Part shown: positions 26,801 to 34,479 of the stretch, piece by piece
Layout of the letters: each line of letters opens with the position of its first letter
How positions within the stretch are numbered: position 1 is the first letter of the stretch
DNA from: Tanypteryx hageni
Lineage: Eukaryota > Arthropoda > Insecta > Odonata > Petaluridae
Length of the DNA: 64,000 nt
Assembly: GCA_028673005.1 (NCBI GenBank)
Contig: CM054115.1
Coordinates: forward strand, 106,821,172 to 106,885,171
Direction of reading: 5' to 3'
The notes under the pieces: model-generated
Databases searched by the model: none
What the model was told of the DNA's origin: nothing
Seen by the model: the letters and a program-made list of their open reading frames with translations, nothing else
Made by a program: the position numbers and the translations under genes

Positions 26801-27400
26801 AAGAGACGCCAGTGTGTTGCAGATAGCTATTCCAAGTAATGGCAAACTGTCCAACAAATATAATGTAGGATTAACTGTGCCCTGTTTTATTACTTATTAT
26901 GGTTAAAAATTAAATAAGAATTATTAAATTTTAACATAAATATTACATTATATTAGTGTTATTTATTAATTAAATTATAACAATCATCTGACCATTTTTT
27001 TTAAATAATTTAAATCTTTTTAAAATGACAGTTAAACCTGGGAAGCATTTAGTGATGTCATGCGACACCAAGCATTTTCTCAAAAACAGCCAAAACATTG
27101 CAAAGTGTTGTCTAGTGATTCCAAAGGCATAGATATGTGATAATAATTTGTTAAAATAAAAAATTAAAGAAAGTAAATTTGGGGATTCAAGGGTTGATAA
27201 ATTTAAGCATGATTTTCCTAATAAATTGTGTTGTATGATCTAAATCTCAACTGGTTAGATTTTTTTATGCTTATTGGATTGCTGCTGCCGTTCAATTGCA
27301 GGAGGCAAGCAACCCAGGTACGAAAGGAGGCTATCAACTCAAAGCAACAGAGGTTCAGCGTAAACCTTCAAACTGGTTGTCAAGGTGCTCCCTACTCTGA
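5726..27400 (+). CDS. Rab8: Rab8 small GTPase, complete, five coding exons (209 aa)
   Basis: Coding exons are 5726-5849, 6147-6207, 7536-7740, 16172-16312 and 27302-27400, all with GT/AG introns and matching phases (1, 2, 0, 0). The 209-residue protein has the Rab8/10/13 N-terminus [15 protein letters not shown], a P-loop GDSGVGKT (15-22), switch I Thr40, DTAGQE (63-68), guanine motif NKCE (121-124), ETSAK (149-153) and a C-terminal Cys-Ser-Leu-Leu prenylation box (Cys206). Human Rab8A is 207 residues with almost the same sequence, so Rab8 is favoured over Rab10 or Rab13, which differ more in the hypervariable tail. Rab8 recruits exocytic effectors on post-Golgi and recycling membranes and acts in polarised secretion and ciliogenesis. 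The guanine motif has Glu where most GTPases have Asp. Introns 3 and 4 (8.4 and 11 kb) are packed with transposon remains, but no exon is damaged. Confidence 0.97.
6147..6207 (+). CDS. Rab8: Rab8 coding exon 2
   Basis: A 61-nt exon with acceptor TTTCAG at 6141-6146 and donor GTAAGT at 6208. It encodes [19 protein letters not shown] and most of Trp62, the switch I to interswitch region that is characteristic of Rab8. It is too short to appear as a free-standing open frame. Confidence 0.95.
7536..7740 (+). CDS. Rab8: Rab8 coding exon 3
   Basis: The acceptor CTCTAAG ends at 7535 and the donor GTCAGT starts at 7741. The exon completes Trp62 and encodes residues 63-130, with [20 protein letters not shown] (switch II) and [10 protein letters not shown]. 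The Glu124 codon is GAA. The ATG at 7594 is internal (Met82 of the GAMGIM stretch), not a start. Confidence 0.96.
8626..10657. mobile_element. Degenerate piggyBac-like element in Rab8 intron 3
   Basis: The left end near 8626 reads TTCAACCCCTCAACGCCATC followed by AGGCGTACTATTACGTCC. The right end, in reverse complement from about 10373, reads TTAACCCCTCAAGCCCAGAG and later CGTACGCCCAGATG. TTAA followed by a CCC-rich terminus and a subterminal CGTACGCC/AGGCGTAC motif is typical of piggyBac-family inverted ends. The interior has no recognisable transposase; frames at 8372-8716 and 8950-9285 are not convincing. The left end also has a 25-bp block (CATCAGGCGTACTATTACGT) repeated at about 8638 and 8681. 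It is probably a non-autonomous or decayed element. Confidence 0.45.
10118..10657 (+). repeat. Two-copy tandem duplication, 269-bp unit
   Basis: The unit starting ATTAGCGATTGGTTTACATT occurs at 10118-10386 and again at 10387-about 10657, with only about three differences (for example GGTGGTATT against GGTGGGATT). Each unit ends with the piggyBac-like terminus GGGCTTGAGGGGTTAA and the sequence CTCAAAAACTATTAAT, so the element's right end is duplicated. High identity suggests a recent event. Confidence 0.85.
10635..10780 (+). repeat. Dispersed repeat, inverted copy at 48650-48810
   Basis: Segments such as TGGTAAAAATTGGTCAACCG and GAAGTGGGTGTTTACTC, with flanking CTATTAATCAGG, recur in reverse complement at 48650-48810 with moderate divergence. 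The shared stretch is about 145 bp. Family unknown. Confidence 0.6.
10905..12736 (-). mobile_element. Tigger/pogo-like DNA transposon remnant
   Basis: The minus strand encodes broken pieces of one CENP-B/pogo-type transposase between 12736 and 11305. A Tigger-like terminal sequence (GGTTATAGCGAGATTCAAGG, then TTGCTCGTTATTACCG) lies at about 10910-10965, beyond the 3' end of the gene. The distal end is not clear; GCTCGTTATACC at about 13402-13413 may belong to it. The element lies in Rab8 intron 3. Confidence 0.65.
11305..12658 (-). pseudogene. Tigger/pogo-like transposase, frameshifted
   Basis: Four minus-strand blocks line up in order. Block 12658-12284 has the CENP-B N-terminal HTH (starting [20 protein letters not shown]) and a second helix-turn-helix ending [10 protein letters not shown]. 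Block 12254-12006 has the DDE start, [13 protein letters not shown], with the first catalytic Asp, then [20 protein letters not shown]. Block 11956-11657 has [10 protein letters not shown], where Tigger proteins normally have DN-x-PAH, and [20 protein letters not shown] with the third acidic site. Block 11664-11305 is the acidic C-terminal tail. Frames change near 12270, 11980 and 11660, so no full protein can be made. The family cuts and pastes at TA dinucleotides. Confidence 0.85.
13892..14660 (-). mobile_element. Helitron-like non-autonomous element, copy A
   Basis: Read on the minus strand, the element starts TCATTATATATAGACG at 14660. It ends with a perfect 8-bp stem hairpin (TGCTTGCA, 3-nt loop, TGCAAGCA), seven bases and then CTAG at 13895-13892, followed by host T. 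A 5' TC, a 3' hairpin and a CTRR end without inverted repeats are the diagnostic Helitron structure. It has no coding capacity. Shared internal blocks with copies B and C include CATTATGGGGTACTAATGC and a CACTTCTAGAAGT-like palindrome. Confidence 0.75.
14661..14985 (-). mobile_element. Helitron-like element, copy B, 5'-truncated, abutting copy A
   Basis: The minus-strand 3' end CTAG sits at 14664-14661 and touches the first base of copy A exactly, giving a head-to-tail junction CTAG|TCATTA. The hairpin TGCTTGCAGTATGCAAGCA is present. Similarity to copy A runs to about 14985 (the AACGGCCGCCG block) and then stops, so the 5' part is missing. Confidence 0.72.
14986..16171. other. Rab8 intron 3 remainder, nothing identified
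   Basis: I find no gene or clear element here. The part from about 15230 to 15560 is richer in GC than its surroundings and has short open frames on both strands (15159-15374 +, 15450-15226 -). Neither resembles a known family. Confidence 0.4.
16172..16312 (+). CDS. Rab8: Rab8 coding exon 4
   Basis: The acceptor TTTTCAG ends at 16171 and the donor GTAACA starts at 16313. It encodes residues 131-177, including [15 protein letters not shown] with the ETSAK guanine motif and the final alpha-helix up to KMEKKL. It is in phase 0 at both ends. Confidence 0.96.
16411..16467. repeat. Short inverted repeat (hairpin)
   Basis: TGTCAAGGTGGCT at about 16409 faces AGCCACCTTGACA at about 16456, a perfect 13-bp inverted repeat with roughly 35 bp between. 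It lies 95 bp into Rab8 intron 4. It may be a tiny MITE or its scar. Confidence 0.6.
16899..17053. mobile_element. MITE with about 26-bp inverted repeats and TA ends
   Basis: The left end TACCATATTTCTTTGATTCT with AAGACAC mirrors the right end, whose reverse complement is TACCATATTTCCTTGATTCT with AAGATGCAC. The 155-bp element is bounded by TA, as in Tc1/mariner or pogo-derived MITEs. It has no coding capacity. Confidence 0.7.
17065..17270 (+). repeat. Degenerate tandem repeat, about 32-bp unit
   Basis: About six consecutive units share the pattern GCGACATTTTGTCAC, then AAAATATTTGGCACCA. Good examples are GCGACATTTTGTCACAAAAT and GCGGCATTTGGTCACTTATT. Each unit carries a GTCAC or GTGAC core. 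The repeat starts directly after the MITE at 16899-17053 and decays towards 17270. Confidence 0.65.
17583..17690 (-). repeat. Dispersed repeat, related to 46470-46550
   Basis: Blocks such as TTTTCCCATAAGACGCAATG and TCATAAATAATGCAGTTTAA recur in reverse complement at 46470-46550. The locus at 46 kb carries a long internal tandem repeat that is missing here, so this may be an internally deleted copy of the same element. Confidence 0.55.
18050..18720 (-). pseudogene. Non-LTR retrotransposon reverse transcriptase fragment
   Basis: The minus strand reads, across a few frame breaks, a K-G-x-K-x-x-x-x-N-Y-R-P-I-S block near 18620, then [18 protein letters not shown] and [16 protein letters not shown] at 18557-18351. 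These match RT motifs of Jockey/CR1-like LINEs (Q-x-G-F-R...S-T; SKAFD-x-V-x-H-x-I-L), with the first catalytic Asp in KAFD. Downstream [15 protein letters not shown] corresponds to the Q-G-S-x-L-G-P-x-L-F block, decayed. There is no endonuclease domain and no clear 3' end. It is a dead 5'-truncated fragment within Rab8 intron 4. Confidence 0.8.
19938..21110 (+). pseudogene. Penelope-like retroelement remnant (RT plus GIY-YIG)
   Basis: From about 19938 the + strand reads [12 protein letters not shown], corresponding to the Y-V-D-D catalytic motif of Penelope-like RTs, with the Tyr replaced by His. It then reads [20 protein letters not shown] and SPLHFL motifs typical of the same palm region. 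After several stops, an open stretch at 20533-20814 has [12 protein letters not shown] and then [20 protein letters not shown], a GIY-YIG endonuclease N-terminus with both GIY and YIG halves. It ends near 21054-21100 with an ACTGAGGATGG...TTTTGAAATGG sequence like the termini of these elements. RT plus C-terminal GIY-YIG is diagnostic for Penelope-like elements. It cannot be active. Confidence 0.85.
21111..23508. other. Rab8 intron 4 segment, nothing identified
   Basis: AT-rich sequence. A short direct duplication (GGTCCCTGGCATGGAGTAAT and a diverged copy) lies at about 21149-21240. A tRNA-like B box (GGTTCGAATCC at about 22202-22212) hints at a SINE scrap. I recognise no gene. Confidence 0.45.
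23509..24166 (-). pseudogene. piggyBac transposase C-terminal fragment, left arm of inverted pair
   Basis: Read on the minus strand, the open frame 24166-23858 ends ...[21 protein letters not shown], followed across stops by [18 protein letters not shown] and NNLDMR. This matches the piggyBac DDE C-terminal pattern (G-V-D-R-M-D-Q-N-x-x-x-Y, K-K-W-W-x-P, L-L-D-x-x-x-x-N-A, L-D-F-R-R). The segment 23509-24083 is nearly identical in reverse complement to 26333-26910. The left copy extends about 80 codons further 5' than the right one. Confidence 0.6.
24460..25690 (+). pseudogene. hAT-superfamily transposase remnant (ZNF862-like)
   Basis: The left terminus CAGTGATTCCCAACCTCAGG at 24460 is a typical hAT end. 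A decayed TTF-type zinc-finger region ([11 protein letters not shown] near 24935) leads into the open frame 25008-25400 with [13 protein letters not shown] and [16 protein letters not shown], the first-Asp block of hAT proteins. A second frame (25477-25689) has AVNGVVTKM and then [14 protein letters not shown], the conserved C-x-x-H block (usually I-H-C-x-A-H-R-x-x-L). Between them lies [10 protein letters not shown] with the G-x-G-x-D-G-A motif. A stop and a frameshift disable it. The right end is lost: a Penelope-like end follows at 25690. Confidence 0.8.
25690..25790 (-). mobile_element. Penelope-like terminus with hammerhead-like core
   Basis: The minus strand reads CTGAGGA (25754-25748), a 19-nt spacer with a GAC/GTC stem, then GAAAC (25728-25724) and GTCGTC. 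The CTGANGA...GAAA arrangement is the conserved hammerhead core known from Penelope-like element termini. No RT sequence adjoins, so this is a solitary end inserted into the hAT remnant. Confidence 0.45.
26333..26910 (+). pseudogene. piggyBac transposase C-terminal fragment, right arm of inverted pair
   Basis: The same piggyBac C-terminal sequence as in 23509-24083 but on the + strand; the open frame is 26337-26558, ending [14 protein letters not shown]. The two arms are about 575 bp and differ at only a few positions, for example CATGGCACAG against CAGGGCACAG. Stops interrupt the WWPIFT region in both copies, so the lesions predate the duplication. Confidence 0.6.
27302..27400 (+). CDS. Rab8: Rab8 coding exon 5 (hypervariable tail and prenylation box)
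   Basis: The acceptor TTCAATTGCAG ends at 27301. The exon encodes 32 residues (178-209) and the stop TGA at 27398-27400. The tail has GGYQLKA and ends WLSRCSLL. The single-Cys CSLL box indicates geranylgeranylation at Cys206, as in other Rab8 proteins. A longer frame (27228-27629) over the same DNA is an out-of-phase shadow. Confidence 0.95.
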   Translation, partial: EASNPGTKGGYQLKATEVQRKPSNWLSRCSLL

Positions 27401-30400
27401 CAACAGCGATGGATACCAAAAGATCAGGGTACCCTCATTCCTGCTACAAATGTGTTCCGTCTTTTGCTGCAAAGTTGCCCCCTTGCATCAAGTGCTGGTG
27501 GATGGGGGGAATGGATCAGCTGGTGGTGGTGGTTGCGGGGCAGCAGGGGTGGACCTCCTCGAGGGAGATGGTGGTGGGCCTCATGGTCGCTTCTGCAGCC
27601 ACCTAGGGTGGAGAGAGTTGAAATTTTGAGGGAATACTTGAAATGTTTTGATGGAGAACTGCTACTTGCAGAAGAACAGTTTGAAGAGGCCCTGTTGCTT
27701 GGAATGGGTTGCCTTATACGATGCATCCTGCCGATCGTGAGGGATGGAACTAGTTTTATGTATGAAGGTGATCCAATTCTTGACTTGGATTCATTGCCTG
27801 TCGTAACTTCTGACTCTCGAAATCCCTTTTCAAATTGCTTAGCCATTTGTTGGTTGTACAAGTCTTTGATTCCTTTCTTGGCTTGGAATCTAGGTTTAAC
27901 CTTGATTGGGATAAACATTCTTTTGTTCAGTCAGAGGGTTTCATTCTACACAATCACACTTTTTGACGCTGTTGGCTTTCTGCCTCTGTCATGTGACTAC
28001 CTGTCAGGAAACCCTAATCCCTTAATAATGGTGATTCCAGCTGTGATGATGCATGTTGCGGTCAATTAAGTGGCAGTCTTTTCTTACCGAAAACATTTCT
28101 CTTGAAAACTGTGTTCTATCAAAAGTGGCTGACACACAAAATGCATAATAAAACAAGTTGATTAACTTTGTGGTGTTTCCTTGGTATCTTATAGCCTCTA
28201 TGGTATATTCCTCCGCTCCTGACTTTTTGCACTGAAGTATTTGTTTGGATGAGAAATTGGTTCAAAACTTTGAAATAATTTGGTAAACTTGTTTGAGAAT
28301 TTACCTGTGGGAATTTATTGCCATTTGAGTCTTGATATATATTGGCGCCTTGAACTCAAAACTGCCTTCTAGTTGTAATGTACCATTTATCCATGTGGGA
28401 TTATGTTGTTTGTCTTGCAAGGATGTTTACTGTAACTGGTCAATATAGTACCCCATGGAATTGCATATACATTGATATTGGATCATAGCATAAGCCCCAT
28501 CCTTACACATGCTGTTGTGATAGTAATGTTTTATGTATGTCCATCTATAATTAGGGATTTTATTGAATCGGCTATTGATATTTGTAATTATTTCATCTCT
28601 TCAATTAATGGGAACTAATAATGAGTTTGAATGTACACTGTTCACATATCTGGTGGTAAAAACTGACTGTAGTTAGCAAGAGTCATATCCTTTTAAGTGT
28701 GCATCATAAAAGCTCGAGGTTTTTAATTCCCCTAATATTATGATATAAAGTAAATGGCAGTCCATTTGAATACTTTGTGATGTGTTTGGATTGATTGTTT
28801 TTTCTAAATTGATCTTGAGATTCATGGCAATGACCGATCAAGCCAATTCTAGCATTGTCAATTTTTGTATCAAAAAACCTTACATTTTTGTTGGGCTTTG
28901 TTTTAAAAAGCTGTGTAGAAAAACTAAGTGTCAGGAACATTTGATGTTACCCATAGTAAGTTACATTGTGTTGTGAATTTAACACCTCAGTAATGAATAC
29001 ATTCTTTGTTTGAAATTGTGAATTCTACGTAGATTCATTGTTCTTGTTTGAATTTTGGAATTCTTGAATATTATTGGAGTGTTACCCAGTGAAAAATTTT
29101 AAGGAAGTATTGAATGGCACATTCTTGATGCTCATATAATTGGATTGCTTGTGATTTTTCCTTATATTTAAAAAATCCTGCTATTTGCATTGTATGTTCT
29201 TCTTAATCCTCTTTTGAGTCCTCTGTCCCACCAAGTGACAAAAAGAATTTTATGATTACGCTTACAGCATTTTCTGTGGGATAAGGGTTCAAATTGCCTG
29301 TCATATCAATAGTATTAAAAATTAAATTGTGTCGCATGAAAAATTATATTTTTGGAAATGTTTGTGTTTCTAAGGATTGTTTACTGTAACTGTATGTTCA
29401 TTTTGTTACATGAAGTCTGTGTGAATGAAGTAGCGCTGCATGAACTATCAGCAATCAAGTTTTACCTCATTGCCATCTTGATTTAGATGTCCATGACTTA
29501 TTTCATTTCTGTTGATTTATATTTGCCATATGTTTTGTAATAGTACATCCATATTTGGGAAGTTTATGATTTTCTCAAAATTTTATAAATGCTTACTAAT
29601 TGAAAGAGAGACAAATTTAGTTAGTGCTATTTGTGAACCTTTCATATATCCCTGCACTATGTTTTCTATGGCAATTACACTGTAATGCATTGCTAACTGT
29701 TGGATTTGTCTTAACTGTAGTTCAACATTTTTAAATTTTCTGTTAATTATTGTTGTGGTATTTATTATTTTAGTAATTTAGTTATTATATGTTAAATTCC
29801 TTGGCTCATCCAACATTGCTTTAGTAAGCTTATGTTACTCTATTATAAAAATCATTTCAAATAATGGTTATGTATGTTCACATAAAATTCTTGGTATTTT
29901 CTTTAACTGCTACCAAGTGTGGCTAAACCAAAATATTTTGCTATATTTTTTGAATCATTGAACGTAAATTAAAATTACTCTCCATGACTTTGCTTTGAAG
30001 CTCTTTTTAACTTGATAAAGAGCCACTAATAATAAACATCGTCTCCGATCCATTTTGAAATATATTATGGATGCAGTGTTTTTACTATTTTGTGATATGG
30101 TATATTTATAAGTATTTAACCATTTATGAGATATTGCCATGCAAATTTGTTTGTAAGTGATATATTTTGCTGAAATTCTGCTGTCATTGTGCATGCACAA
30201 CATCCATTGCCTATTTTGTGGCATTGCATTGGAAATAATTGACTGACAGACTTGTGGGAGCCCTAATGCATTTTTTTGGGAAAATTCATCTTGAAAAACA
30301 CACACACTCATAGATCTTGCTAAAATGGAAATTAAAGTTAATAGAAATAAATACTATGTATGCTGTAATGTTGTTAAAATATCTTATAGGCCAATTATAA

Positions 30401-31560
30401 GAAAACTATAATTTCCTTTGTATTTGTTAACTTAAATTTTTTAACATAATGTTAATGTCCCTGGATTTAAATGGCTTAATATTTACTTGAGCGAAATTGA
30501 ATTGAATTTGGATTAAGCAGAGGGAGATTAGATAAACTTTCATATAGAGTGAATTTCTTTAGGCTCCATTAATATAAAAAAATGAATTTTTTGATTGAGG
30601 TCTGTTTCAGTTGTTTTCATCATTTTCATAGATAAAATCATGTAGTTTGTTCTACTTCATTTAAAAATGCTTGTGTTATATTTGACTTCCAAAATGTTTG
30701 TTGGTATTTCTTATTCCTGCATATCACTGTAGTTTATTTTTTGCACATCTGCATACACATTTGGTTCTTTCTCTTGCACCTGGTAAATAAATTTTTCTCA
30801 ATATGCAGACTCAAGTTGGTTGATAATTCCTATTTGAACTCTCAAAGTTGAAATGTTTGTTCTGTTCTTAACTTCTTTTAAGTCACTTGCTGAGGGTTTT
30901 TATTTAAATTTGAACTTTCAAGGAGGGGTGCATTGTCACTATAACAAATGATTATGTTAAATCTGCAAATTTTTCTTTTCTAGTTCTTCCCTATCTGGAT
31001 GCTATAGTGTATCACCCTTGCGTTCCTTTGCTGAAAATATTTCACATGTGATATTTCTGTAATGCAAGTTGCATGTGTTGTTTGTTGCTTATCTAGCTAC
31101 ACTCGCAGATTATTAGTATTTCTTGTGCTTTCTGCTTAACAACCAATCCCTGATCTTGTCTGAAGAAATTTGTGAGAAGTTTTTTGTTTCAAGCGTAAAC
31201 CTAATGTGAACAGCTTAGTATGTTGGAGCTTTTCATTGTGAGTAGCATTCTTTGTCTTGGTGAGTGTCCAGGTCATTTGTGGACGTTTTGTGAGGAAGCA
31301 TCCTAAGAGGCTATTAAATGGAAGTGACAGGCCAAAATAACCCTCAGCAGTGATATTGATTAATGTATAGAGGTTTGGTGATGCAAAATTTCTCTGAGGA
31401 CAGAGAAGAATATAAGAGAAATTGTTACAATGAAAGATTGAGAGTTTTGTAATATATCATCATTTATTATGTGTATGTACATAGTTTTATTATATGCCTA
31501 TTAAATTTTGTTCCAGTTTTTAATATAAATTTGGAGTTGAGTTTCTTGTTTGGCACTTGG
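27401..31560 (+). other. Probable Rab8 3' UTR / downstream region
   Basis: About 4.1 kb after the Rab8 stop has no recognisable transposon, unlike the sequence on either side. It is rich in ATTTA and has candidate polyadenylation hexamers, for example near 28146 and 30787. A long 3' UTR is plausible, but the true end cannot be set from sequence. The first 600 bases are GC-richer and hold a 205-codon open frame (27452-28069), described separately. Confidence 0.45.
27452..28069 (+). CDS. Long open frame of unknown status in Rab8 3' UTR
   Basis: 205 codons, starting 51 bp after the Rab8 stop. The first 45 residues are Trp/Gly-rich low complexity, translated from a GGTGGT-rich tract. Residues about 50-95 are acidic and Leu-rich (EILREYLKCFDGELLLAEEQ). 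Residues about 135-165 are hydrophobic (LIPFLAWNLGLTLIGINILL), a possible membrane segment. I recognise no family. An overlapping 164-codon frame runs on the other strand (27918-27424), so the region simply has few stops and this may not be a gene. Confidence 0.15.
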   Translation: MFRLLLQSCPLASSAGGWGEWISWWWWLRGSRGGPPRGRWWWASWSLLQPPRVERVEILREYLKCFDGELLLAEEQFEEALLLGMGCLIRCILPIVRDGTSFMYEGDPILDLDSLPVVTSDSRNPFSNCLAICWLYKSLIPFLAWNLGLTLIGINILLFSQRVSFYTITLFDAVGFLPLSCDYLSGNPNPLIMVIPAVMMHVAVN

Positions 31561-31889
31561 CTGAAAGTTTTGTGTTATGGATGTTGATTTGAATGCAGTT
31601 TTATTGTTTATACAGGCACTTGAGGAGTGCCAGGCTTCAATTAAGTAGAACCCTGTCAGATATAATTTCTTTTGTGGGGCTCATTCCTATAAATTTCAGT
31701 TTTTCAACATCATATTATTTTGAATTAAAAGTGGACTAGCAATGGCAAAACAAAATAGTTACTATAGCTCATATGTTCCTTATCATGAAATATTTATGCA
31801 AGTATAAATACAAAAAGTAACTTGAATTATTTCCGTAAAACTAAGATGGTTATATTTGTGCATCCTACAACAAACAATTTTTTTATTTA

Positions 31890-31930
31890 TGCTTAACTCT
31901 TTAAGGACCAAGAAAGACATTTGTCCCACA
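31890..31930 (+). repeat. Possible piggyBac-type terminus
   Basis: TTAACTCTTTAAGGACCAAG begins at about 31892. TTAA followed by a CYCTTTAAGGACCAA-like end resembles piggyBac inverted ends, including the one at 57235 in this window. No partner end was found. Confidence 0.3.
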
Positions 31931-32270
31931 AATTGAAAATGTCATATTTTATTTAGTATAATATATACCAATAAATTTGCTTTATATGACAAAAAATTAT
32001 AAACTTTAAATTAAATATAAGAAATTGCAATTTAGTATTTGTTAAGAAAAAACACCTGAATATGCATTTTTTTATGTCTTCAATGTTAAATTTAAGGAGG
32101 GTGTTACGTAATTATTAATTTTTACACTGCCCAACTAAGATTTGTTTTTGTTAGACACCATGGAATTATACAATGTGTAATATTATTAATGACACATTGT
32201 GACAATATCATTCTATTAATGAGTGGAGACTACAGCGAAGATAATATACGAAAAGGAATTATCCCTAATT

Positions 32271-32830
32271 CCAGGGGTGGTGAAGTGGTTAGAGCAGTGG
32301 TTCCCAACCTGGGTGCCACGGCACACTGGGGCGCCCCTACTGATTTTTAGGGGTGCCACAATAAAATTAGTTTTGTAAGTAAATAAACGATTTGAATGTG
32401 TTTACAGGTAACTAAGGCATTAATTATATCTCTAATAAATTGATTATGGTATGATATCAACAAATGGATATGTCCAAAGGTTTTAATACTCATTTGTGAG
32501 CATAAAAACATTGAAGGCTGGGGTGCCATGAAATCCTGTTTTATCTTTGAAAAGGTACTGTGCCTACAAAAAGGTTAGGAACCACCAGTGTGCTGGGCTT
32601 CCATGCAGTGTTCCTAGGTTCGAATCTGGCGGAGGTCGGATTTTTCAACCTGGAATTGTCCCATCCCCTACTTGTGTGCTTTCAGGAAACTGCACAAGTC
32701 AGTGCTGTCCTTCAGAAGGGACATTAAACAGTTAGCCCCCTTGGAGCTCTTGGTTAAGAGTAGGCTATTGCCGGCACCAGGTTTCCCTCCTCCCTTGTGA
32801 GTGTCTGGTGTGTAAGGAGTTATGGCTATA
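32271..32830 (+). mobile_element. tRNA-derived SINE, split by a hAT MITE
   Basis: A tRNA-like head (GGTGGTGAAGTGGTTAGAGC at about 32275) is interrupted at 32295 and resumes at 32592 with TGCTGGGCTTCCATGCAG and the B box GGTTCGAATC. A body with CCCCTACTTGTGTGCTTTCA and CTTCAGAAGGGACATTAAAC follows, ending near 32830. A second copy at 60415-60634 (minus) matches through head and body, which confirms the family. It is transcribed by Pol III when intact. Confidence 0.75.
32295..32591. mobile_element. hAT-type MITE inserted in the SINE
   Basis: The left end CAGTGGTTCCCAACCTGGGT mirrors the right end AAGGTTAGGAACCACCAGTG, whose reverse complement is CACTGGTGGTTCCTAACC. The interior includes GGTGCCACAAT and GGGGTGCCATG. 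Its insertion splits the SINE's tRNA head between A and B boxes. A clean 8-bp target duplication was not obvious. Confidence 0.7.
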
Positions 32831-32920
32831 GTAATCCAAGAGGTTGATTAGCCATAAATACAAACAAACATCTCCAATGCCGTCATTTAATAGTTAGTCA
32901 CAAAAAGGTAGAGGGAACAC

Positions 32921-32990
32921 ACAACCTACTGATGACGAGAGCTTGGCTATTGAAACACGTGTTTAGGCATTGAAAAAGTGCAATATTTAG
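32921..32990 (+). mobile_element. Penelope-like terminus with hammerhead-like core
   Basis: CCTACTGATGACGAGAGCTT leads to GGCTATTGAAACACGTGTTT. The core CTGATGA (32929-32935), an AGC/GCT stem and GAAAC (32952-32956) fit the hammerhead core found in Penelope-like elements. It is a solitary terminus. Confidence 0.4.
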
Positions 32991-34440
32991 AGTATTTGCT
33001 GATATTCCTCTTAATTTTTAGTTTCCCCTTGTTTTTTATTTTCAGTTGTGTATGTGTGTGTCTCATGTGTTTGTGTTTTTGCGTCTGTAAGTCATGTTGT
33101 GATCAAGAGGCAATTGACTTTTGTGTTGGAGTGTGTCAGAAGAGGACTCATGCACTCACTGGAAATCCGTGTTCATTTCTTTCCTTAACTTTTATTTAAC
33201 CTTCTGGTTATTTTTTCCTCTACCTCTATGTGACATTATTTATTAAATTATGGCATTGGAGTTCATTGGTCTCTGTATAATATTATTCTAGTTAAAATCA
33301 TTTGGGACAACAGGAAAAGGGGAATGTATATGTATGTAAGAAAACAGGGAAATATACTATAGACAGAGCATTCCCTCATGAAACTGTTCACTCTGCAGAC
33401 ATCTGTTACATGCAGGATGGTGAAGAAAGAAAACAATGTGCTGTGTGTGCCAAAAATAAAATTGAAAATAGGAAAAACAACTATTCTATCTAAATTTGTA
33501 GTTCTATTGCATACATGCTCGTTTTATCCAATTTACGGATCCTAGTCCATGGCAATAATTTGGGCTCCTAAATGTATTGTTGGGAAATTCAATAATAGAT
33601 AAAAATTATTATTTAATGTATTTTAAGAAAAATACAATAGTAAATAAAATAATTTTTTCAAGTTCAACATTAAAACAAATTATAATTGTTATCAACAATC
33701 AAACAAAATTAAAATTCTTGTAACAAAATGATAAAAATTACAGTTGAGAGAGGAACTTGGGTAGATTTTTCTGCCACAAAATTATCTATTATATCATCAC
33801 AGTCTAATGTTGGAACTTCATTGCTATCAATGTACAGTAATGGTAGTGCTGATAATTTTGGTTGTAGTTAAGTAGTTCTTGAGCACCAAAAAAATTCAAT
33901 CTCCTCTCACGAAGTATTATTAAATAATACTTTACAAAATATCGACTTGAAATGTCTTTTTGTGGTAGTTGTATGCTCCTTGGGTCTTGAGTTTTTTGTT
34001 TTACTGGAATTGGGACCACTGGGCTCCTGTTGACTATGGGCCCTAGGCCATAGCCTTATTGGCCTAGGCCGTGGTCGAGAAGCTTTCAAAGTAAAAGAGC
34101 CATTTTTTGTTTTTGTGTCATTCCAAGATACTTGAGAGCCATACAGTGACAACCTGCACAACCTTTTTTTTTAGAGATTTGAGTGACTGCGATGAGCATG
34201 TTCTATATGTGAGGCTGCAGGCTGGCAATCCCAGGCCTAGACAGTAAATAAGCTCTGATTATGAGGATCACTGAAAGTTTTCAGGAACGAGGAATTTATT
34301 TTAGTTTCATTAAAGATCTATATGCATATTGCGCCATATATGTTTATGAGTACACTGTGAAAGTTTGAACTTGTTACAATACGATTGTTAGAAGTTAAGC
34401 TGCATTATATAAACTAGGTTCTTTTTGGCCATTACTCATG
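32991..34440. other. Intergenic, nothing identified
   Basis: AT-rich sequence with a GT-rich stretch at 33045-33090. The short open frames at 33302-33493 and 34161-33804 have no recognisable similarity. Confidence 0.4.
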
Positions 34441-34479
34441 GAGCTCAACAACATTTTCGAGCTATGATTTTTTTTTTAC

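Noticed and set aside
27424..27918. 164-codon minus-strand open frame overlapping the Rab8 last exon region
   Set aside because: It lies antisense to Rab8 sequence and its 3' UTR, starts in low-complexity sequence and has no recognisable domain; probably a shadow of the stop-poor stretch.
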